A DNA stretch of 58,525 nt, from positions 1-58,525 of the IMG/VR virus record IMGVR_UViG_3300021197_001797; one strand, written 5' to 3'. Both the position numbers and the translations under genes were made by a program. This DNA comes from a virus. How positions within the stretch are numbered: the first letter of the stretch is position 1; each line of letters begins with the position of its first letter. Positions 8,836 through 16,390 of this stretch are shown here, one piece after another. The notes under the pieces are model-generated. The model was not told where the DNA came from, did no database searches, and saw only the letters and a list, made by a program, of their open reading frames with translations.

Positions 8836-10992
8836 ATGGCAGACGATAATTACTACACGAACACAGCCCGTGCTCTTTTCGGTCAAGGTCTTGCTATGGG
8901 TTGGGGAGACGAAATTGAAGCTAAACTAAGATCGTTTAGTGGTGATGAAACTTACGCGCAAGAGCTGGCTAAAATAAATAAAGAATATGATAAATATGCT
9001 GAAGAAAATTCTGGATTGTCATTCGGATTAGAACTTGCAGGAGGATTTTTACCTACAATCGCTGCTCTTTTAGCAACACCATTCACTGGTGGGGCCAGCA
9101 CAGCTGGTGCTTTGGCAAACGCAGGTAGGATGGCAGGAAGATATGCGCCTAAATTAACAAGAGTTATGAAAAATCCTGTTGGTAGAGGAACAGTTGTCGG
9201 AGGGTCTAGTGGTGCTTTTGCCGGAGCTGGATCAGCTGACGAAGGTGAAAGAACAACTGGTGCTTTAACAGGTTTAGGGTTTGGACTAGGCATTGGTGCT
9301 GGACTTCCTGTGGCTGGCAGAGGAGCAAAAATAGCTTATAAATATTTGAAAGACCGATTAAGTTCTTCAGGAGCTTATGTTAACGATGCAGCATTAAGAA
9401 AAATTTACGATGCTATTTCAGTACAAGGTGGAACTCCAGAAGATGTTATGCGACGTTATGCTTCTGACGTAGAAATGGACGTTCCCTCTTCAATTGCTGA
9501 TTACAATTATGCAACATCAGGTTTGGCAAACGTAGTAGGATCAGCAGATCCTTTTGGGGAAGCTGGTTCTATCATAGACTCTACAATTGGTCAAGTTAAA
9601 AAAGACACTAAAGGTCGTATGACAAAACAAATAGAAAAAGCATTCAGCGACAGGAATTATTACGCTGAAGAAGACAAATTGCTAGAAAAATTAAGAAAAG
9701 GTGCTGACAAAGCTTACAAAAAAGCATATTCTTATGGCGTGATAGATGACCCAGAATTGTTAGACATTTTGAGAAACAGCAAATACGCAAAAGCTGCATT
9801 GAAAAGAGGTGAAGACATTGCAGAAGCACAAAGAGATGCAGCAAGGTTGGCAGGAAGACCTTTTGAAGACATGAATGTTTTAGACGTTGAAGGTGGACAA
9901 ATGATCGACGTTCGTACGGTAGATTACATGAAAAGAGGGCTAGATGATTTAATAAGAAGAGGCTTTGATGGAAAAGGTGCACTAGGAGGTGCGGAAGCAA
10001 ATGCAGTTAAAGAATTAAAAACAGCAATAATAGACAGAGTGGATGAAATAGTCCCTGATTACAAAACAGCAAGAAAAGTCTACCAAGGAGACAAAGAAGT
10101 TCTTGATGCTATGGAAGAAGGAATAAAAGATTTTAATTCAATTGCTCCTGAAAAACTCGCGCGCAAATTAGGGGAAATGAGTGAAGGAGAAATAGACGCT
10201 TACATCATTGGTGCAACTAGAAATTTGATGAATTTAATAACTAAACCAAGCCAAGAAGCAAATTTCGCTGCAAGGATAATAGGCTCTACAGACATGAAAA
10301 ACAGGCTTCAAGTCTTGTATCCTAATTTAGGAGAAGAGGGTTTAAGACTTTTCGAAAATGCTCTTTTGAGAGAGTCTGACATGTTCAAAAAACAAAGCGA
10401 GATTTTAGGAGGGTCTAAAACTGGTAAAACTAGAGCTGGTCAAGAAAATATACAAGAAGACTCTGGTGTCGTAGAATTAGGTTTCAGCGCAATGGGCATT
10501 GGAGGAACCAGTTTCATGGAAAACATAAGAATGTTTTTGAAAAAGAACGCAATGTCTAAACCAATGATGGCTAAAGTAGCTGACATGTTGACAGAGTCTG
10601 ACCCTAGTAAATTTGCAGCAACAATCGGATTGATTGAAGATTATGCAACGAGATTGAAACCAAAACAAAAACAATTGAATGTCAGAGAAGGAGCAGAGAT
10701 CGTTGGCGGTGCGCAAGTTATGCCTACTTTAGAACAAGGTCTTTCTGCACCAGAAACGACTGTTGAAACAGAATCAGAAATTGGGGTTGATGTCACCGGA
10801 GACACTGAAGGTGAGTTTACCGAAGAACAACAAAGGATGATCAAAGAAACTCCAGCGTTGTTCGACGCAGGTTTAGCTCAAGAAACAGTAACAACAGAAG
10901 TTACAGAAGAAGACACCAATTTAACTGAAAAACAAAAAGCATTTAAAAAACAATTTCCAACTTTGTGGGCTAATGGGATAAGGGAAGACTAA
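8836..10992 (+). CDS. GQGLxxGWGDE-type internal virion/ejection protein (cassette copy 1, second gene)
   Basis: 718 residues. The first 150 residues match the start of the protein at 33502: FGQGLAMGWGDEIEAKLRS, then GDETY, a charged helix ending in EN, and a Gly/Ala-rich hydrophobic segment (GGFLPTIAALLATPFTGG) that could insert in a membrane. The remainder is long charged helix with EDVMRRYASD near residue 202 and an acidic C-terminus. There is no enzyme motif. The hydrophobic N-terminus plus helical body fits a DNA-ejection or internal core protein; this is inference. Start ATG follows AAGGAGACATAA, directly after the upstream stop. Confidence 0.65.
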   Translation: MADDNYYTNTARALFGQGLAMGWGDEIEAKLRSFSGDETYAQELAKINKEYDKYAEENSGLSFGLELAGGFLPTIAALLATPFTGGASTAGALANAGRMAGRYAPKLTRVMKNPVGRGTVVGGSSGAFAGAGSADEGERTTGALTGLGFGLGIGAGLPVAGRGAKIAYKYLKDRLSSSGAYVNDAALRKIYDAISVQGGTPEDVMRRYASDVEMDVPSSIADYNYATSGLANVVGSADPFGEAGSIIDSTIGQVKKDTKGRMTKQIEKAFSDRNYYAEEDKLLEKLRKGADKAYKKAYSYGVIDDPELLDILRNSKYAKAALKRGEDIAEAQRDAARLAGRPFEDMNVLDVEGGQMIDVRTVDYMKRGLDDLIRRGFDGKGALGGAEANAVKELKTAIIDRVDEIVPDYKTARKVYQGDKEVLDAMEEGIKDFNSIAPEKLARKLGEMSEGEIDAYIIGATRNLMNLITKPSQEANFAARIIGSTDMKNRLQVLYPNLGEEGLRLFENALLRESDMFKKQSEILGGSKTGKTRAGQENIQEDSGVVELGFSAMGIGGTSFMENIRMFLKKNAMSKPMMAKVADMLTESDPSKFAATIGLIEDYATRLKPKQKQLNVREGAEIVGGAQVMPTLEQGLSAPETTVETESEIGVDVTGDTEGEFTEEQQRMIKETPALFDAGLAQETVTTEVTEEDTNLTEKQKAFKKQFPTLWANGIRED

Positions 10993-11117
10993 TGATGAGA
11001 AAAATTTTTGACAGAATGCACGAATGGATTGGAAATCAAAAGTTATTTGTTCAAATAGTTATTTTATTTGCTGCAACATTTTTATGCCTCGCTGTATTTA
11101 TGATGGTTTCCAGCTGA
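10992..11117 (+). CDS. 41-residue membrane peptide, lysis cassette
   Basis: A short frame starting inside the upstream TAATG and ending in TGATG, which overlaps the next start. The peptide begins MMRKIFDRMHEW, then has one strong hydrophobic segment (LFVQIVILFAATFLCLAVFM) and a tiny tail. Charge distribution (basic and amphipathic N-terminus) fits an N-in single-span membrane protein. It heads a cassette with holin and lysozyme, so a holin-accessory or antiholin role is plausible. Start-stop coupling on both sides supports it as a real gene despite its size. Confidence 0.6.
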   Translation: MMRKIFDRMHEWIGNQKLFVQIVILFAATFLCLAVFMMVSS

Positions 11118-11386
11118 TGAATCCAACAAGAGATTTTGATGGAGACGGAAAAATAAGCATTGAAGAGTTGCAAGCTAGCAATCAAAGCGACAAACAACAA
11201 ACTCAAAGGTACATGGCTATTTGCGCTTTTGCCTTAATGGTTTGCATGACCATTGTTTTGTGCACTCCTATGATTGGTGATGAACGAGTTGCTGCATTAA
11301 GCGGTTTAATCAGTTCTATGTACTTTGCACTCGCCAGTCTTTGTGGTGCTTACATGGGTTTTAGCACATGGGCAAATAAGAAGTGA
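11117..11386 (+). CDS. EF-hand membrane protein in lysis cassette
   Basis: 89 residues from the ATG at 11117 (TGATG overlap). A longer frame from 11024 would run through the upstream gene. The N-terminus carries a textbook EF-hand loop, DFDGDGKISIEE, with D6, D8, D10, G11, I13 and E17 at the calcium-ligand positions. Two hydrophobic spans follow (about residues 33-52 and 58-82). Its place between a membrane peptide and a 3-TM holin suggests a role in membrane permeabilisation. Calcium binding is a strong sequence prediction; a calcium-gated lysis function is inference. A single EF-hand rather than a pair is unusual. Confidence 0.75.
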   Translation: MNPTRDFDGDGKISIEELQASNQSDKQQTQRYMAICAFALMVCMTIVLCTPMIGDERVAALSGLISSMYFALASLCGAYMGFSTWANKK

Positions 11387-11769
11387 TAGGCAATCTCCTT
11401 GGTCCAATAGCAAGTCTTGCTGGAACTTGGCTCGAGGGGCACGTTGCAACCAAAAAAGCTAAAACAGAAGCTAAAATAGTAACAATAAAAAGTGAAGCTA
11501 TAATAAAAGAAAGACAAGCTACTGGTGAAATAGATTGGGACATAGAACAAGCAAAAGCGTCTGCTCATTCATGGAAAGACGAGTTTTTGACAATCATATT
11601 TTGCATACCTTTGGTGCTTTGTTTCATTCCTGGTTGTGAAGACGTTGTTCAAATTGGATTCAATCAATTGAAATTAATGCCAGAGTGGTATCAATATTCT
11701 TTAGGTGTTATTGTTGCAGCCAGCTTTGGTTATCGAGGTGTTGCTAAATTTTATGGGCGCAAAAAATGA
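11383..11769 (+). CDS. Holin (GTA/3-TM holin-like)
   Basis: 128 residues with a GTG start at 11383 overlapping the upstream stop. The N-terminus (IGNLLGPIASLAGTWLEG) is amphipathic, followed by a charged Lys/Glu-rich linker, then KDEFLTIIFCIPLVLCFIPG and a second span near YSLGVIVAASFGYRG, ending in basic residues. This arrangement matches the 3-TM holin family found in phages and gene transfer agents. It lies directly before the lysozyme (ATGA overlap). It is expected to form the inner-membrane lesion that releases endolysin. Confidence 0.75.
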   Translation: MIGNLLGPIASLAGTWLEGHVATKKAKTEAKIVTIKSEAIIKERQATGEIDWDIEQAKASAHSWKDEFLTIIFCIPLVLCFIPGCEDVVQIGFNQLKLMPEWYQYSLGVIVAASFGYRGVAKFYGRKK

Positions 11770-12179
11770 CATTTATAAAAAAATTAACAGAAAAGTTGAA
11801 GTTTGAAGAGGGTTTCGAATTGATGCCCTATAAAGACACTTTGGGCAAATTAACTATTGGTATCGGTCGTTGCTTGGATGAACGAGGTATAACGATGGAA
11901 GAAGCAGAATTTATTTTGAAAACTGACATTGCTATAGTGATGACAGAATTAAATGATTCATTTTCATGGTGGACTAATTTGTCAGAAGAAAGGCAGTTAA
12001 TAATGTGCGATTTAGCATTCAATTTAGGATTGCCAAAGTTGAAACAATTTGTTAAATTCCTTGAAGCTATGGAAAACGCTGAATGGATTAAAGCGCACGA
12101 TGAGCTGTTGGACAGCAATTATGCGGATCAAGTGCCCAACAGAGCCAAAAGAAACGCTGAAGCTATTCTTGAGAGGTAA
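11766..12179 (+). CDS. Endolysin, T4-type lysozyme (GH24)
   Basis: 137 residues. The N-terminus holds the GH24 catalytic triad with T4 lysozyme spacing: Glu15 (FEEGF), Asp24 (YKDTLG) and Thr30 (LTIGIGR), matching Glu11, Asp20 and Thr26 of T4. NRAKRNAEAIL near the end matches the family's conserved C-terminal Arg-rich helix. It hydrolyses the glycan beta-1,4 bond of peptidoglycan. There is no signal peptide, so export depends on the holin. Start ATG overlaps the holin stop. Confidence 0.9.
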   Translation: MTFIKKLTEKLKFEEGFELMPYKDTLGKLTIGIGRCLDERGITMEEAEFILKTDIAIVMTELNDSFSWWTNLSEERQLIMCDLAFNLGLPKLKQFVKFLEAMENAEWIKAHDELLDSNYADQVPNRAKRNAEAILER

Positions 12180-12180
12180 A

Positions 12181-12348
12181 ATGGAATCAGCTAGTTTTTT
12201 AGATTTTTTCAATGCATTTTGGCCTGTCATAGTTTCTTTGGTTGGATTGATAATAATACTTGCCAAATTGCATGGGAGAGTGGAAGTTATAGAGGACAAA
12301 ATAAAAACATTATTCGAATTGTGGAACAACAGAAACAAACCAGATTAA
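12181..12348 (+). CDS. 55-residue single-span membrane protein after endolysin
   Basis: I chose the ATG at 12181, one base after the endolysin stop and preceded by GAGGTAAA; a longer frame from 12049 lies inside the endolysin gene. The protein has one hydrophobic span (about residues 12-27, FWPVIVSLVGLIIILA) followed by an amphipathic, coiled-coil-like tail (GRVEVIEDKIKTLFEL). Position suggests a second holin, antiholin or inner-membrane spanin; the tail is short for a spanin. I do not recognise a specific family. Confidence 0.6.
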   Translation: MESASFLDFFNAFWPVIVSLVGLIIILAKLHGRVEVIEDKIKTLFELWNNRNKPD

Positions 12349-12367
12349 CGGCAATGATGCGGTTAAT

Positions 12368-12421
12368 CTCCCAGAGCTGGGGTATTTAATGCCATCGTAA
12401 CAGCCATGCTCTGGGAGTTTT
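12368..12421 (+). terminator. 10-bp hairpin with 30-nt loop and U-run after lysis cassette
   Basis: CTCCCAGAGC (12368-12377) pairs perfectly with GCTCTGGGAG (12408-12417), followed by TTTTC. The loop is 30 nt, long for an intrinsic terminator. Just upstream TTAAC...GTTAA (12345-12366) forms a weaker second inverted repeat. It likely ends or attenuates the late left-hand transcript before the small gene at 12449; a small structured RNA is an alternative. Confidence 0.55.
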
Positions 12422-12448
12422 CTTTCAGCAAATAAGGACAAATGATAC

Positions 12449-12643
12449 ATGTCAAGTGATGAAGAGTTCATGAAACGCATCCAAGATCAATTTGATAAAA
12501 TAGTTGACAGCAAACCCCACAAACCAATGTCAGAAATGGAAAAACTCAAACAACAAGAAATCAAGAACAGGAAAGCTGACATCAAAAAAGGTTTAGATGA
12601 AAACGCCCAAGGCACGACATCCAACGAATTGGATGTCGTGTGA
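12449..12643 (+). CDS. Small hydrophilic protein, end of plus-strand late block
   Basis: 64 residues, strongly charged (Lys/Glu/Asp), predicted all helical, no membrane segment or known motif. It begins MSSDEEFMKRIQDQ and is the last plus-strand gene before the convergent minus-strand block. It is separated from the lysis genes by a hairpin, so it may be less transcribed or have its own regulation. Its 3' end overlaps a strong inverted repeat. The RBS is weak (AAGGACAAATGATAC upstream). Function unknown. Confidence 0.5.
   Translation: MSSDEEFMKRIQDQFDKIVDSKPHKPMSEMEKLKQQEIKNRKADIKKGLDENAQGTTSNELDVV
12613..12640. terminator. 12-bp perfect stem with CGAA tetraloop between convergent blocks
   Basis: CACGACATCCAA (12613-12624), loop CGAA, TTGGATGTCGTG (12629-12640). 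It sits at the 3' end of the plus-strand gene, 68 bp from the end of the convergent minus-strand block, so it can act on both transcripts. No clean U-run follows on the plus strand (TGAAAATC). On the minus strand the sequence after the stem is CCTTGGGCG. Termination is therefore inferred from position and stem strength. Confidence 0.5.
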
Positions 12644-12707
12644 AAATCAAAAAATAACTGATAAAATCCAAACAAATCCTAAAATTATATCTATTATCAT
12701 CATACCC

Positions 12708-13142
12708 TCATTTGTAAAATATATGATCACCAATCGTCACTACGTATTCATAAGTCCATTTAGGCTCTACATCTACGCTATGATAAAACATAGCGTTATC
12801 AGTTAGATTAATAGAAATACCATAAGAGTAAAATATGTCTTCTGCTACTCTAGTTGCTTTTCTCCATGCCTTTGCGTCAGTTGGTATGTCTGGTTTTCCA
12901 TCACAATACCAAGAAAATTGACATTTGTTCCTCAAAGGGAAATTTGTTTTGTGCTTATGAGTTGGACCTTCTCTGACAACTTCACAAACTGTGTTAGGCC
13001 AACGATCGTCGTGCACCCTATTCAGAACTACTGATGCGACTGCTAATTGACCTGCTGTTGGTTGATCTCTAGCTTCGAAATAAATGTTTTGAGCTAAACA
13101 TATTATTGAAGTGCCTACGGCAATTAATTCTAAACCTGTCAT
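12708..13142 (-). CDS. SleB-type cell wall hydrolase
   Basis: 144 residues from the ATG at 13142, which follows the upstream stop as TGACATG, the same coupling used at 20144; earlier in-frame ATGs would overlap the upstream gene. It matches the Hydrolase_2/SleB family: AQNIYFEARDQPTAGQLAVA with the catalytic Glu, VVLNRV, and CQFSWYCDG. The N-terminus (LELIAVGTSIICLA) is hydrophobic and could act as a membrane anchor. These enzymes are lytic transglycosylase or amidase-like peptidoglycan hydrolases. It is a second muralytic enzyme beside the plus-strand lysozyme. It is the last gene of the minus block. Confidence 0.8.
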   Translation of the reverse strand: MTGLELIAVGTSIICLAQNIYFEARDQPTAGQLAVASVVLNRVHDDRWPNTVCEVVREGPTHKHKTNFPLRNKCQFSWYCDGKPDIPTDAKAWRKATRVAEDIFYSYGISINLTDNAMFYHSVDVEPKWTYEYVVTIGDHIFYK

Positions 13143-13143
13143 G

Positions 13144-13353
13144 TCACCACTCACAAAACACAGAGCTGTCATATGGTGGCCAACCTCTTCTTTGCTCAGC
13201 TGGAATGCCCAGAGCTTTGTCTGACATCCACACTTGCACCATTTTGCAATATTGTTTGTCTCGTTGCAGTTCAAATTCCATGTCGCACTGACCTGCGTAA
13301 CCGAAAACTAAAATTAACAAGCCAACAGCTGTGGCTACTAAAATGTATTTCAT
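13144..13353 (-). CDS. Small membrane-anchored protein
   Basis: 69 residues. I chose the ATG at 13353 because GAGGAGGG lies five bases upstream; the ATG 24 bases earlier has no such site. The N-terminus is a signal anchor or signal peptide (MKYILVATAVGLLILVFGYA) followed by QC, so lipoprotein processing is possible though no clear lipobox is present. The rest is polar with VQVWMSDKALGIP and RRGWPPYD. Proteins with this ending are widespread small phage hypotheticals. It is coupled to the SleB-type hydrolase, so an accessory lysis role is conceivable. Confidence 0.6.
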   Translation of the reverse strand: MKYILVATAVGLLILVFGYAGQCDMEFELQRDKQYCKMVQVWMSDKALGIPAEQRRGWPPYDSSVFCEW

Positions 13354-13369
13354 TTTTCCCTCCTCGGAA

Positions 13370-13394
13370 AGAGCCACCTGTTGCAGATGGCTCT
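13370..13394 (-). terminator. 11-bp hairpin after DUF932 gene
   Basis: On the minus strand AGAGCCATCTG, loop CAA, CAGGTGGCTCT forms 11 pairs with one G-U, followed by TTTCC. It lies between the stop of the DUF932 gene and the RBS of the next gene. The U-run is short, so partial termination or mRNA 3'-end protection is likely. Confidence 0.55.
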
Positions 13395-13410
13395 CTTTCT
13401 GTTGAAGTTT

Positions 13411-14409
13411 TTATACAGCTTCTAAAAAGCGATTTGTTATTTTCACTTTCAAAGAAGCATTGTCAGTAAGGTGAGCTCTTTCGAATGCTCGACTTTTGTC
13501 GTCATTCTTGGAGCCAGACTCATGATCGTAGTATTGAGTAACAGCATTAACTAAACCCCATGCTGTACCTTTTGATGACTTGAAATCGTTGCCTAGACTC
13601 TCGCCATCATAAAGTTGAAAAATTCTTTTCAACGCTGTTGATGAATCTAGCTTTTCGTTTCCGACAAGCTCTTCACCGTTTTTGTCTTTCCAATCGTCTT
13701 TCAACTCTTGAGCAACAACATCGATAGCCCAATCTCGGTCTATTTTCAAACGAGCAAGCCTGTCTACGTTGTCTACAAAATTATCCCAAGTTTCTTCAAC
13801 AACACCAAGTTGTTCTTTCACTGAAGTAGCATCGAAGATCGCTGAATGAGGAACTCTGATAAGTGCATTGGAACCATTTTCGCCGATGGACAATCGCAAT
13901 GTATTATTACAAACCACACGTACGCTAGTTAAATGAACAGAGGTGGCAGAAGAACCGTCACAACTGGAAGCCATTAGAAGATACGGTGCAATAGCGTCTT
14001 GACCATGTATTTTGAACTCTTGGCCAGCTTTTGCTAAAGCCCAAAACTTCCGGCCATTGAACAAGCATCCGGCAGTTTCTAATTGATATTCTTTTTCGGA
14101 AATCAAGTCTCGGAAAAACTCTAGTGCTTGTTTAGGTTGCACTACTTTGTAGTTGGGAGAAACGATGCCAAGACCTTCATCATTGTCACTGCGATAAAGA
14201 GCATACCTGTTTTTGAATCGTTTCGTTTCACCGTCGAAATTAGTGAACTCGACAGAGGCCACATCGATGTTCCAATCCATGCCAGCTTCTTTTTCCCAAG
14301 TTTCAATTGGGGCATTGTAAGTTAATTCTTGACCAAGTCCGTGCCAAGGTTTGTCACCAACATAAGCCATGTTAGCGCGATTGTTAGTCATGTCTAATTC
14401 GTGAGCCAT
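13411..14409 (-). CDS. DUF932 phage/plasmid-like protein
   Basis: 332 residues. It has the DUF932 signature at the N-terminus (MAYVGDKPWHGLGQEL), then YRSDNDEGLGIVSPNYKVVQ and later RVVCNNTLRLS, at the usual length for the family. The molecular role of DUF932 proteins is not established; they are frequent in phages and plasmids near replication or recombination genes. It has its own promoter (14449-14477) with the shared leader and is followed by a hairpin, so it appears to be a separately expressed and probably abundant product. GGAAAA precedes the ATG. Confidence 0.85.
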   Translation of the reverse strand: MAHELDMTNNRANMAYVGDKPWHGLGQELTYNAPIETWEKEAGMDWNIDVASVEFTNFDGETKRFKNRYALYRSDNDEGLGIVSPNYKVVQPKQALEFFRDLISEKEYQLETAGCLFNGRKFWALAKAGQEFKIHGQDAIAPYLLMASSCDGSSATSVHLTSVRVVCNNTLRLSIGENGSNALIRVPHSAIFDATSVKEQLGVVEETWDNFVDNVDRLARLKIDRDWAIDVVAQELKDDWKDKNGEELVGNEKLDSSTALKRIFQLYDGESLGNDFKSSKGTAWGLVNAVTQYYDHESGSKNDDKSRAFERAHLTDNASLKVKITNRFLEAV

Positions 14410-14448
14410 TTTATTTTTCCAATTCTAAGTTGTTTAAGTTATGATTGT

Positions 14449-14477
14449 ACTATCGTTGAAGTTTTCAATTAAGGCAA
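14449..14477 (-). promoter_or_regulatory. Promoter A: TTGCCT-N17-GATAGT
   Basis: Minus-strand -35 TTGCCT (14472-14477), 17-base spacer, -10 GATAGT (14449-14454). The leader carries CAACTTAGAATTGGAAAAA before the DUF932 start, shared with promoters B and C. It matches sigma70 spacing. Confidence 0.75.
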
Positions 14478-14480
14478 CAT

Positions 14481-15995
14481 TTATTTTGAAAATAAATTCA
14501 ATCCATCGTTAACTATTTGTTCTGCCACATCTTTTTTATTCATTAAAGAGCCTATAACTGACATATCTATGGTTCCTTTCGCAGCAATGTTTATGTAAGT
14601 TACATTTTTCAATTGACCTATTCTGTGTGCTCGATCTTCAGATTGCAGACGATCTCTCAAACTAAAATTGTTGCTAAAGTATATGACGTAGCTTGCAGCA
14701 ACTAAAGTTATGCCTGTACCCCCAGCTTGTTGATTGCCAACAAAAACATTGGCATCGCCGTTTTCAAATGATTCAATAGTTTCAGTGCGACCATCTTTGT
14801 TGACACCACCGTGATATTCTACAGCCTCTATCTTTGCTAATTTCAAAGCCTGCACGATGTCTGCAATTTCTATACGGTAACGTGCCCAAACAATTACTTT
14901 TTCGCCTGATTCAACTATCTTTTTTACACGATCGACGAGCATTTCTAGTTTTGGATTTTTGCCTTCAATCCTGACAGGATTTTCTGCGAGAGGATGAATG
15001 TAGTATCCTGAAGTTATTTGCGCAAGTTTAGTAACAGCAACTAATTTCGTGAATGGCGTTTCTTCATTTTCAAAAACTATACGGCATTCGTTTTCAGCTT
15101 TTTTGTAAACTTTAGTTTGTTCTGGCGTCAAATCAAACACCATAGTTTTGTAAATTTTTTCAGGCAAATCTAAACAATCTTTTTTCAAAACTCTGAAACT
15201 GTGCGGAGCTATCAAACTAGACAGTTTGTCTAAGTTTTTGTATTTAGGTCTGCCACCTGCACCTTTTGCTACAACTTGTGGTTGTCCTCTGCCGCCAGTT
15301 CTTTGTTTGATGTGTTGTAAAAGTGGATTGTTGCCTTGCAACATTTCAGCATATTCTGATTTGAAAGCGTAAAAACTAGTCGTTTCTAATATGTCTCCAT
15401 GCAAAAAACTAAATTGACTGAACGCATCGAAAGGTGAATTGTTGATGGGTGTGCCAGACATTATTCTTCTCCAAGAAGCCAAATGTTTGAGTTTCATCAA
15501 ATTCCTGGTTCTTTTGGCGGTAGGATTCTTTACGCTGTCACTCTCGTCGCAAACAATCATGGCATTTTCACAATTTTCTAAAAAATTTTCTGCTTTCCAA
15601 CAACCTTTAGATGTTTGCAATGCTTCCCAATTCATAGTCAATATTTTCAAAGAACCGTCTTCACAATCATCTAACTCATCTAACTCTTCTTTTTCTTTTT
15701 TGCGGGGAGAAGCTGACCATGCAGCAGATTTGTATCGCACCCAGTCTGGCATGTGTTTGGGCAGTTCTAGCCTAGTCCAATTAGAGTGAACACCATTCGG
15801 CGCAAAAACAAGCAAGCCATCGCAGTCACCACTAGACCAAAGCTCTGCTGCATTATTTATTATTATCCAAGTCTTACCTGTCCCCATCTCAGCCAACAAA
15901 GCGAAATACTTTTTCCTGCCGAATGCATTTAAGCACTCTATTTGATGTCTGTAGGGTTTTGTTTTGAATTTAGAATGTTGCGCAAATTTTTCCAT
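14481..15995 (-). CDS. SNF2-family DNA helicase/translocase
   Basis: 504 residues. RecA-like lobe 1: Walker A MGTGKTW (Lys41), Walker B CDESDS, motif III MSGTPINNSPFD. Lobe 2: VIVWARYRIEI, VGNQQAGGTGITLVAAS and the SNF2 motif SEDRAHRIGQ. Such compact phage helicases act in replication or repair; which one is not evident here. Start ATG 15995 follows AAGGAAAAAGAAGC and lies within the end of the nuclease gene (58-base overlap). It follows polymerase and nuclease genes, suggesting joint action on replication intermediates. Confidence 0.9.
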   Translation of the reverse strand: MEKFAQHSKFKTKPYRHQIECLNAFGRKKYFALLAEMGTGKTWIIINNAAELWSSGDCDGLLVFAPNGVHSNWTRLELPKHMPDWVRYKSAAWSASPRKKEKEELDELDDCEDGSLKILTMNWEALQTSKGCWKAENFLENCENAMIVCDESDSVKNPTAKRTRNLMKLKHLASWRRIMSGTPINNSPFDAFSQFSFLHGDILETTSFYAFKSEYAEMLQGNNPLLQHIKQRTGGRGQPQVVAKGAGGRPKYKNLDKLSSLIAPHSFRVLKKDCLDLPEKIYKTMVFDLTPEQTKVYKKAENECRIVFENEETPFTKLVAVTKLAQITSGYYIHPLAENPVRIEGKNPKLEMLVDRVKKIVESGEKVIVWARYRIEIADIVQALKLAKIEAVEYHGGVNKDGRTETIESFENGDANVFVGNQQAGGTGITLVAASYVIYFSNNFSLRDRLQSEDRAHRIGQLKNVTYINIAAKGTIDMSVIGSLMNKKDVAEQIVNDGLNLFSK

Positions 15996-16390
15996 GCTTC
16001 TTTTTCCTTAACTGGTTTCTTAGTTTTCCACAAACATATGTTTGCAATTTCTTCTGTAGTCATTTCGTTTATTTCGTCAGCGTGCTCCCCACCAACTAAA
16101 ATCCATTGTTTATTTGTAACGATCAAAAAGTATGCGTTGCCTTCAGCTTTCATTTGTCTCAAAAACCAATTCTTTTGGTCTTGTGATATTTTATGATTAG
16201 AACCAAACAATTTGGTTGATTGTCTTTTTGGCTCTATAGGCGATTTTTGTTCTATCCAAGACTCTTTTCCTTCACTGCAAAAGTTTATGTCAGGCATTCC
16301 GGCCACGACGAAATTTTCTACTCTGTCTAATCGATCATTGCCTGTCGGCAAATTCTTTTTCAAAACTTTGTAATCATTGCTCTCTGGCAT
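15938..16390 (-). CDS. VRR-NUC/PD-(D/E)XK nuclease-like protein
   Basis: 150 residues from the ATG at 16390 (GGAAA eight bases upstream). A longer frame reaching 16447 lies further inside the polymerase gene. It has AGMPDINF, then SWIEQK, giving the D...E-x-K active-site pattern, followed by SQDQKNWFLRQMKAEG and AYFLIV, typical of the VRR-NUC fold. Such nucleases process branched DNA. It overlaps the polymerase by 17 bases and the SNF2 helicase by 58 bases, and VRR-NUC/SNF2 pairs are common in phages. Confidence 0.75.
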   Translation of the reverse strand: MPESNDYKVLKKNLPTGNDRLDRVENFVVAGMPDINFCSEGKESWIEQKSPIEPKRQSTKLFGSNHKISQDQKNWFLRQMKAEGNAYFLIVTNKQWILVGGEHADEINEMTTEEIANICLWKTKKPVKEKEAWKNLRNILNSKQNPTDIK

